Assembly (NCBI GenBank): GCA_004144935.1
Contig: SDZP01000064.1
Location: forward strand, 1 to 12,582
DNA length: 12,582 bases
Reading direction: 5' to 3'
From: Caulobacteraceae bacterium
GTDB taxonomy: Bacteria > Pseudomonadota > Alphaproteobacteria > Caulobacterales > Caulobacteraceae
Part shown: positions 5,950 through 12,582 of the stretch, one piece after another
Layout of the letters: each line of letters begins with the position of its first letter
Position numbering within the stretch: position 1 is the stretch's first letter
Program-made: the position numbers and the translations under genes
The notes under the pieces: generated by a model
The model's database searches: none
What the model saw: only the letters and a program-made list of their open reading frames with translations
What the model was told of the DNA's origin: nothing

Positions 5950-6651
5950 ATGCGTAAGATCATGATCGGCCTGGCGCTGGCTGGCCTGGTGGCCGGCGCG
6001 GCATTGGCGCAGGACAGCGAGGTCGGGGAGGTGGTGGTCACCGGCTCCCGGATCTCCGAATACGACGCCACCCAGACGCCGCACGTGGTGCTGCGCAAGC
6101 GGGCCGACAATCTGATCGTCCAGGTCGTTGTGGTCTGCGACACCCGCGACGCCAGCCAGCGCCGCGAGGAACTGAAGGCCACCCTGCGCAACCTTATCCG
6201 CCAGGCCGCCAAGGATCCGGGCGTGGAACTGGGCCTTGGTGAGGAGATCGTCGGCGCGTTCGACGAGACCATGGTCGACAGCATCATAGGCTCGGCGACC
6301 AAGGTCGACACCAGCCAGGCCACCCTGCTGGTCAAGACCAAGGTGCTGCCCGGCGACACCCTCGACTCGGCCACCGGCCGCATCGAGAAGTTCGTCGCCG
6401 CCACGCCCAAGTCCGGCCGCACGGAAATCCTGGTGCAGGGCGAATGGAACCTGACCCTGATCCATCCCGAACAATACCGGAGCGAGGTCATCGCCCTGAT
6501 CGCCAGGGACTCGTTGAAATCCGCGGCGGCCTTCGGCGACGGCTACGGCGTAACGGCCCAGGGGCTGCAGCTGCCCCTGTCCTGGTACCAATCGGCGCCG
6601 CTCGAGCTGGCGCTCTATATCCCCTACCGGATGGAAGTGCGTCCGAAGTAA
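5950..6651 (+). CDS. Secreted protein of unknown function with a TonB-box-like VVVTGSR segment
   Basis: The 233-residue product starts at the ATG at 5950, set by GGGAGGA 7 nt upstream. Residues 1-20 are a signal peptide (RKIM, hydrophobic core, ALA before Gln21). Immediately after comes EVGEVVVTGSRISEYDATQTPHVVLRKR (24-51 region). EVVVTGSRI is the segment found just after the signal peptide of many TonB-dependent receptors in these bacteria, yet the protein is far too short for a receptor barrel and shows no plug domain. The remainder is mixed alpha/beta: a charged helix rich in Arg/Lys/Glu (QRREELKATLRNLIRQAA), then strands ending in PLSWYQSAPLELALYIPYRMEV. I do not recognise a family. It follows cheR by 46 nt on the same strand and may belong to the chpT cluster. 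It ends before a palindromic repeat and a convergent peptidase gene. Confidence 0.8.
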   Translation: MRKIMIGLALAGLVAGAALAQDSEVGEVVVTGSRISEYDATQTPHVVLRKRADNLIVQVVVVCDTRDASQRREELKATLRNLIRQAAKDPGVELGLGEEIVGAFDETMVDSIIGSATKVDTSQATLLVKTKVLPGDTLDSATGRIEKFVAATPKSGRTEILVQGEWNLTLIHPEQYRSEVIALIARDSLKSAAAFGDGYGVTAQGLQLPLSWYQSAPLELALYIPYRMEVRPK

Positions 6652-6665
6652 AGGCATTTCTCTTA

Positions 6666-6813
6666 CCGCTCATCCCGGCGAACGCCGGGACCCAGTTCGT
6701 AGGGCGCCGACGTTGCGGGTTGATCGCCTTCAGGAGTTGGGGGCCTTTTCCATGTCCCTTCCGGCCACACCGAGATCACGCGGCTGGGTCCCGGCATTCG
6801 CCGGGATGAGCGG
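6666..6813. repeat. REP-like inverted repeat between convergent genes
   Basis: Arms 6666-6695 and 6784-6813 are reverse complements at 29 of 30 positions, with an 88-nt loop. Each arm is also a small hairpin: CCCGGCG-AA-CGCCGGG on the left and CCCGGC-ATTC-GCCGGG on the right, followed by the ACCCAG/CTGGGT end. The CTCATCCCGGCGAA...ACCCAG form is familiar from intergenic repeats of alphaproteobacteria. It fills most of the 163-nt gap, ends 1 nt before the peptidase stop codon, and may act as a two-way terminator. Confidence 0.88.
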
Positions 6814-6814
6814 A

Positions 6815-8761
<1,947 letters not shown>

Positions 8762-8785
8762 GACTTCAAGCCCCCAACAACGACA

Positions 8786-10660
8786 TCAGGCCGGATCGTA
8801 CTCGCTGACCAGGTGCCCCGGCTGCACCTCGTCGAGCCTTGGAACATAGACCGGCGCCAGCGGATCGAGGGTCAGCCTGGACGGCAGGAAACGCAGGGCC
8901 GACTTCGGATCCAGCGGCGAGGGCGGCTCGCCGGTCAGGCGGATGCGCTTGCGGCTGCGCTCGATGGCCGGGTCGGGGATCGGCGCGGCCGACAGCAGGG
9001 CCTTGGTGTAGGGGTGCTGCGGGGCGGCATAGAGCCGTTCTCGGCTCGCCAGTTCCATGACCCGGCCCAGATAGAGCACCATCACCCGGTGGCTGATCTC
9101 GCGGACCACCGCCAGGTCGTGGCTGATGAACATCATCGCCATGCCCATCTCCTTCTGGAGATTGATCAGCAGGTCGATGATCTGGGCCCGGATCGAGACG
9201 TCCAGGGCGCTGACCGCCTCGTCGCAGATGACCAGCTTGGGCTTCAGGATCATCGCCCGGGCGATGCCGACCCGCTGGTTCTGGCCGCCGGACAGCTCGT
9301 GCGGATAGCGGTTGATCAGGGTCGGCGACAGGCCGGCCCGCTCCATCATGGCTGCGGCCTCGGCCTCGCGCTCCCGGCGGTTCATCTCCGGGCGGAAGAC
9401 GCGGAGGGGCTCGGCGATGGAATCGCCGACGGTGGAGCGGGGATCGAGACTGGCCAAGGGATCCTGGAAGACGATCTGCAGGTCGCGGCGCCCCTTGCGC
9501 ATGGTCTCCTCGTCGGCCTTGGTGATGTCGCGGCCCATGACGGTGATCGACCCGCCCAGTTCGCCGCTGCCCTTGGGCAGCAGGCGCAGGACCGCCCGGC
9601 TGAGGGTCGACTTGCCGCAGCCGCTCTCCCCGACCACGCCGAGGGTCTCGCCCTGGCGGATGGAGAAGTCGACGCCGTCCACCGCGCGCAACATGACCTG
9701 TTTGCCGAACACGCCCTGGCGGACTGGGAACCACACCTTCACATCGTCGCCCTGCACCACGATCGGCGCGTCCGGCGCTACCGGATCGAGCGTCGGGCGG
9801 CCGCCGCGATCCTCGCGGTCGAGGCGCGGAATGGCCTCCAGCAGGCTGCGGGTATAGGCGGTCCGGGGGTTGGCGAAGAGGCCGGCGGCCGTGCCCTCCT
9901 CGACGTAGGCCCCGTCCTTCATCACGCAGACCCGGTCGGCCAGGCGGGCGATGACGCCCATGTCGTGGGTGATCAGCACCAGGGCGGTTCGGGTCTCGCG
10001 CTGCAGCTCGGCCATCAGGTCGAGGATCTCGGCCTGCACGGTGACATCCAGCGCCGTGGTCGGCTCGTCGGCGATCAGCAGGGCCGGATCGCAGGCCATG
10101 GCCCCGGCGATCATCACCCGCTGGCGCATGCCGCCGCTCAGTTCGTGCGGGTACTGGTTCATCCGCCGGGCGGCTTCCGGGATGCGGACATGGTCCAGCC
10201 ACTGGCGGGCCCGGGCCTTGGCCTCCTTGTCGGAGATGCCCAGATGCAGCCGCAGGGGCTCGGCGATCTGCTCGCCGATCTTCACATGCGGGGTCAGGGC
10301 GGTCAGCGGGTCCTGGAAGATCATGGTCATCTTCGAGCCGCGGATGCGGTTCAGGGCGCCGGGCTTGAGGCCCAGCAGTTCGGTCCCTTCGAAAGTCGCC
10401 GAGCCGGTCGCCGTGCCGTTCTGCGCCAGCAGGCCCATGACCGTCATGAAGGTCTGGCTCTTGCCCGAGCCGCTTTCGCCGACGACGCCTAGGCATTCCC
10501 CCTGTCCGACATCGAGGGAGACGCCGCGAACGGCCTCGACGACGCCGTCGGGGGTGGCGAAATGGACCTTCAGGTCCCGAAGGGAGAGGACGGGTTTGCG
10601 CGGGCTGGACAGGCGGCGGAACTCCAGGGGCCCTACCAAACACAGGCCTGAGGGCGGCAC
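8786..10660 (-). CDS. Fused double-ATPase subunit of an oligopeptide/dipeptide-type ABC transporter
   Basis: The protein (up to 624 residues) has two complete nucleotide-binding domains, a DppD-DppF or GsiA-like fusion. Domain 1: Walker A GESGSGKS (61-68), Q-loop Gln116, signature LSGGMRQ (174-180), Walker B LLIADE (194-199), His232. Domain 2: Walker A GESGCGKS (344-351), signature LSGGQNQ (456-462), Walker B LVICDE (476-481), His514. It would power uptake of peptides or similar solutes from the cytoplasmic face of the membrane. The C-terminal oligopeptide-transporter extension (GEPPSPLDPKSALRFLPSR to EVQPGHLV, about 577-618) lacks the usual conserved cysteines. No permease or binding-protein gene is adjacent. 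The start is uncertain: the GTG at 10660 overlaps the predicted -10, so the TTG at 10639 or a later non-ATG codon near 10612 may be used. Confidence 0.93.
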   Translation of the reverse strand: MPPSGLCLVGPLEFRRLSSPRKPVLSLRDLKVHFATPDGVVEAVRGVSLDVGQGECLGVVGESGSGKSQTFMTVMGLLAQNGTATGSATFEGTELLGLKPGALNRIRGSKMTMIFQDPLTALTPHVKIGEQIAEPLRLHLGISDKEAKARARQWLDHVRIPEAARRMNQYPHELSGGMRQRVMIAGAMACDPALLIADEPTTALDVTVQAEILDLMAELQRETRTALVLITHDMGVIARLADRVCVMKDGAYVEEGTAAGLFANPRTAYTRSLLEAIPRLDREDRGGRPTLDPVAPDAPIVVQGDDVKVWFPVRQGVFGKQVMLRAVDGVDFSIRQGETLGVVGESGCGKSTLSRAVLRLLPKGSGELGGSITVMGRDITKADEETMRKGRRDLQIVFQDPLASLDPRSTVGDSIAEPLRVFRPEMNRREREAEAAAMMERAGLSPTLINRYPHELSGGQNQRVGIARAMILKPKLVICDEAVSALDVSIRAQIIDLLINLQKEMGMAMMFISHDLAVVREISHRVMVLYLGRVMELASRERLYAAPQHPYTKALLSAAPIPDPAIERSRKRIRLTGEPPSPLDPKSALRFLPSRLTLDPLAPVYVPRLDEVQPGHLVSEYDPA

Positions 10661-10686
10661 GATAGCGATCGACGCCTGACGCGCAA
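10659..10686 (-). promoter_or_regulatory. Predicted promoter of the ABC ATPase-peptidase unit
   Basis: On the minus strand TTGCGCG (10686-10680), 13 nt, then GCTATCGT (10666-10659) closely fits the Caulobacter form TTGaCgS-N10-14-GCTAnAwC. It implies transcription start near 10652, downstream of the GTG at 10660, which argues for a later translation start. Confidence 0.5.
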
Positions 10687-10701
10687 ATGAACGCGCTGTA
10701 A

Positions 10702-10718
10702 CCCCGGTTCCGCCGGGG
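10702..10718. other. Short GC hairpin upstream of the ABC gene
   Basis: CCCCGG-TTCCG-CCGGGG forms a perfect 6-bp stem with a 5-nt loop. No T-run follows on either strand, so it is not a standard terminator. It sits 16 nt upstream of the -35 of the ABC promoter. The rest of 10719-10843 shows nothing I can support. Confidence 0.35.
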
Positions 10719-10843
10719 CTCGGGCGTCACCCGCTTTGAGCATGCGACATGACCCCGCAGCGCCGTGTTGGCATCTATCGCGCACGCAATGAGAGCGTAA
10801 GGTTTCCGCTGTAGCGTCTGCTTCGTTCGGGGATGTCACGGCC

Positions 10844-10975
10844 ATGCGGCTGTTCAATCTGTTCCGTCTTTCACCGCTGGCGGCGGCCGAGCCCGCCTCG
10901 CCCGTTCAGTGGGCCATCGCGGCGGCGCCCTGGGCGCTGGTGGCGGTGTTCGCTATCGGCCTGCTGACCCGCTGA
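10844..10975 (+). CDS. 43-residue single-pass membrane peptide
   Basis: The frame encodes MRLFNLFRLSPLAAAEPASP, then a hydrophobic segment (about residues 23-41, WAIAAAPWALVAVFAIGLL) ending TR and TGA. A basic, partly hydrophobic N-terminus followed by one clear membrane segment is what a real small membrane protein looks like. The ribosome site is weak: GGGGA lies about 11 nt before the ATG. Another short frame (ATG at 10833) overlaps it but encodes an Arg/Cys/Trp-rich shadow. The gene lies between the divergent ABC ATPase gene and the MipZ-like gene, 134 nt before the latter. Function unknown; the call rests on composition alone. Confidence 0.45.
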   Translation: MRLFNLFRLSPLAAAEPASPVQWAIAAAPWALVAVFAIGLLTR

Positions 10976-10979
10976 CGAC

Positions 10980-10998
10980 CGGCGAAACGCGTTCGCCG
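10980..10998 (+). terminator. Weak terminator-like hairpin after the small membrane ORF
   Basis: CGGCGAA (10980-10986), loop ACGCG, TTCGCCG (10992-10998) make a 7-bp stem starting 4 nt after the stop at 10975. There is no T-run after it, so intrinsic termination is doubtful; it may only protect the 3' end. Confidence 0.25.
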
Positions 10999-11003
10999 AT
11001 CGC

Positions 11004-11026
11004 GATTCGCTCAATCTGAGTACAAT
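11004..11026 (+). promoter_or_regulatory. Possible promoter of the mipZ-like gene with a GANTC site
   Basis: TACAAT (11021-11026) is a good -10 in the only AT-rich stretch before the gene. The -35 position (about 10998-11003) is poor, and GATTC (11004-11008), a CcrM methylation site, lies just after it. A weak -35 plus GANTC is what GcrA/CcrM-controlled promoters show in Caulobacter. The leader to the ATG at 11110 would be about 77 nt, including the hairpin GCCTGC-GGGTT-GCAGGC (11043-11059). Confidence 0.4.
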
Positions 11027-11109
11027 ATGGTAAAAGCGTCTGGCCTGCGGGTTGCAGGCTCCAGTCTCGGCGCGCGCGCGTGCGTGCCGAACAAGGACAG
11101 GGACGGGGC

Positions 11110-12042
11110 ATGCACGGGGCAAACGGGGACAAGCCGGCCTGGTGGCGGAACGGCGCGCGAAACCTGGTTCAGGAGGCGCCGCCGCGGGTGGTGGTGGTCG
11201 GCAACGAGAAGGGCGGGGCCGGCAAGACGACGTTGGCGGCGCTGATCGCCACCTCGATGCTCTATCGCGGCCTGCGGGTGGCGGTGATCGACGCCGACCT
11301 GCGCCAGCAGAGCCTGAGCCGCTTCCTGGCCAACCGCCGCAGCTGGCTGCCGCGCGCCCAGGTCGAGGCCCCGGTGCCGCTGGAGTACAAGCTGGCCGAG
11401 GATCCGGCCCGCCTGGCGATGGCCGACCCGCAGGAGGCCGTCAGCCGCTTCGAGAGCGCCGTCGGCATGGCCATGGCCGACAGCGACCTGCTGGTCATCG
11501 ACACCCCCGGATCCGACACCCCGTTGTCGCGCTGCGCCCATCTGCAGGCCGATCTGGTGGTCACCCCGATGAATGACAGCTTCGTCGACTTCGACGTGCT
11601 GGGCCAGGTCGACCCCATGACCCTGCAGCTCGTCCGCCCCAGCCTCTACGCCCAGGTGGTTCAGGAGGCGCGGGAGGCGCGGGAATACCATGACCGGCGG
11701 CTTGACTGGGTGGTGCTGCGCAACCGCATGGCGGCCACCGACGGCCGCAATCGCGAACGGCTGACCCAGGGGCTGGAAGCGCTGGCCGGCGAGGTCGGCT
11801 TCCGGATGGCGCCGTCGCTGCGCGAGCGGGTCACCTATCGCGAGATGTTCCCCTTCGGCCTGACCATCGCCGACCTGGTCCCGGGCGTGCGGCCGGGCGG
11901 CGTCAGCTCGCCGCGCCACGCGGCGCGGGACGAACTGCGGGCCCTGCTGGTCTCGCTGCGCCTGATCCTCGAGGCTGCGCCGGGCGAATTGGGACAGGCG
12001 GCGACCGAGGAACGCGGAGCGGTTCTGCACCACACAGGCTGA
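11110..12042 (+). CDS. MipZ-like ParA/MinD-superfamily ATPase (division-site positioning)
   Basis: The 310-residue protein has the deviant Walker A of this family, GNEKGGAGKTT (31-41), with signature Lys34 and Lys39; the VIDADLRQ motif with Asp61 and Asp63 (matching the MipZ Asp42 position); and LLVIDTPG with Asp131. MipZ-specific stretches follow: VTPMNDSFVDFD (151-162), LDWVVLRNRMA (198-208) and REMFPFGLTIADL (244-256). MipZ binds ParB near the origin and DNA, forms a polar gradient and blocks FtsZ assembly away from midcell. The protein is longer than Caulobacter MipZ (about 271 residues): there are about 25 extra residues before the first strand, including KPAWWRNGARN, plus a longer tail. 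From memory the identity seems moderate, so it could be a divergent paralogue rather than the main MipZ. The ATG at 11110 has GGGACGGGG just upstream; an in-frame GTG at 11080 is possible. Confidence 0.85.
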   Translation: MHGANGDKPAWWRNGARNLVQEAPPRVVVVGNEKGGAGKTTLAALIATSMLYRGLRVAVIDADLRQQSLSRFLANRRSWLPRAQVEAPVPLEYKLAEDPARLAMADPQEAVSRFESAVGMAMADSDLLVIDTPGSDTPLSRCAHLQADLVVTPMNDSFVDFDVLGQVDPMTLQLVRPSLYAQVVQEAREAREYHDRRLDWVVLRNRMAATDGRNRERLTQGLEALAGEVGFRMAPSLRERVTYREMFPFGLTIADLVPGVRPGGVSSPRHAARDELRALLVSLRLILEAAPGELGQAATEERGAVLHHTG

Positions 12043-12138
12043 CCAAGACGCCGGCTCACCGGGTCGGTCTGATGGTCCGCCGCTTCGATAGAGCCCGCCG
12101 CCGCCCATCGCCGCCTCCCGCAACGGCCAGAGTGTCGT

Positions 12139-12144
12139 TATATA
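12139..12144 (+). promoter_or_regulatory. Possible -10 element of nadE, leaderless start
   Basis: TATATA lies 6 nt before the ATG at 12151 in an otherwise GC-rich gap, and there is no Shine-Dalgarno sequence. The -35 position is not recognisable. The rest of the 108-nt gap after the mipZ-like stop (12043-12138) shows no clear terminator. Confidence 0.35.
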
Positions 12145-12150
12145 GCCTCC

Positions 12151-12582
12151 ATGGCCAAGCGCACGCCCACCGACCTGCCCTTCCGTTCGCCGTACCGGCA
12201 CGGTTTCGTCCGTGTCGCCGGCTGCGTGCCGCTGACCGCCGTCGCCGACCCGGCCCGGAACGCCGCCGAGACCTTGTCGCTGGTCGAAAAGGGCCATGCC
12301 GAGGGCGTGGCGCTGATGACCTTCCCGGAACTGGGGCTGTCGGCCTATTCGATCGACGACCTGTTCCATCAGGAGGCGCTGCTCGACGCGGTCGAGGCGG
12401 CCATCGCCGGTCTGGTGGAGGCCAGCCGCAAACTGCGTCCGGCCTTCGTGGTCGGGGCGCCGCTGCGGGGCGAGAGCCGGCTCTACAACTGCGCTATCGT
12501 CATCCAGGGCGGCTCGATCCTCGGGGTCGTGCCCAAGACCTACCTGCCCAACTACCGGGAATATTACGAGAAACGCTGGTTC
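12151..12582 (+). CDS. nadE: Glutamine-dependent NAD+ synthase, N-terminal part, runs off the right edge
   Basis: The 144 visible residues are the start of the glutaminase (nitrilase-fold) domain of the long NadE, which hydrolyses glutamine and passes ammonia to the C-terminal synthetase domain that turns deamido-NAD+ into NAD+. YRHGFVRVAGC is the family's opening strand. Glu60 in FPELGLSAYS and Lys129 in VPKTYLPNYREYYE are two of the three catalytic residues; the cysteine lies beyond the window. The pattern is that of the actinobacterial/alphaproteobacterial long form of about 680 residues. The start is the ATG at 12151, probably leaderless. It follows the mipZ-like gene by 108 nt on the same strand, with its own likely promoter, so a functional link to cell division is not implied. 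Confidence 0.93.
   Translation, partial: MAKRTPTDLPFRSPYRHGFVRVAGCVPLTAVADPARNAAETLSLVEKGHAEGVALMTFPELGLSAYSIDDLFHQEALLDAVEAAIAGLVEASRKLRPAFVVGAPLRGESRLYNCAIVIQGGSILGVVPKTYLPNYREYYEKRWF

Noticed and set aside
4650..6491. A 613-residue minus-strand open frame over the receiver, cheR and secreted-protein genes
   Set aside because: The plus-strand frames have clear motifs in full; the minus frame is Ser/Arg-rich, then Gly/Gln-rich, with no recognisable domain.
3831..6813. The palindromic repeats as a CRISPR array or insertion-sequence ends
   Set aside because: There are only two elements, no regular spacers, no cas gene and no transposase between them; the space holds ordinary genes.
10702..10718. 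The CCCCGG/CCGGGG hairpin as an intrinsic terminator
   Set aside because: No T-run follows on either strand, and no gene ends next to it.
10833..10970. An overlapping short frame from the ATG at 10833
   Set aside because: Its product is Arg/Cys/Trp-rich with no membrane segment and looks like the shadow of the 43-residue frame.
11011..12369. A 452-residue minus-strand open frame over the mipZ-like gene and nadE
   Set aside because: It is a shadow of two well-identified plus-strand genes.

Overview
The window looks like chromosomal DNA from a high-GC alphaproteobacterium of the order Caulobacterales (Caulobacter/Phenylobacterium type). The evidence is a clear ChpT phosphotransferase (LCHDF motif, His33), a MipZ-type division-site ATPase, promoters of the Caulobacter housekeeping form (TTGnCG ... 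GCTAnA) with start codons 6-8 nt after the -10, and GANTC (CcrM) sites in two of those promoters. There is no rRNA, tRNA, CRISPR array, transposase or phage gene.

Layout. (1) 1-2745, minus strand: a LysR-type regulator; a two-gene unit of a DUF3553 protein and a CysQ-type phosphatase joined by a GTGA overlap; then a lower-GC secreted protein of unknown function that runs off the left edge. (2) 2830-3813, plus strand: an atypical SDR oxidoreductase, divergent from the LysR gene and its likely target. (3) 3831-3902: a nested palindromic repeat just ahead of the chpT promoter. (4) 3957-6651, plus strand: chpT, a single-domain CheY-like response regulator, a CheR-like methyltransferase (ATGA overlap) and a secreted protein that carries a TonB-box-like VVVTGSR segment. 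(5) 6666-6813: a second palindromic repeat of the same family between convergent genes. (6) 6815-10660, minus strand: a fused double-ATPase of the oligopeptide ABC class, then a secreted S9 peptidase 24 nt downstream; together they suggest peptide use, but no permease or binding protein is present. (7) 10844-12582, plus strand: a 43-residue membrane peptide, a MipZ-like ATPase with an N-terminal extension and structured leader, and the start of a glutamine-dependent NAD+ synthase.

Most notable: two REP-like elements whose hairpins differ by paired compensatory changes; a divergent MipZ with a GANTC site in its promoter; a shared CCGCTAG promoter core 17-18 nt before three start codons, predicting leaderless mRNAs; a Shine-Dalgarno sequence fully paired in a hairpin; and an oligopeptide ATPase that has lost the cysteines of its C-terminal Fe-S-type motif. 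I found no convincing wholly new defence or mobile system. The best candidates for undescribed biology are the chpT/regulator/cheR/VVVTGSR-protein cluster and the second-type MipZ locus.
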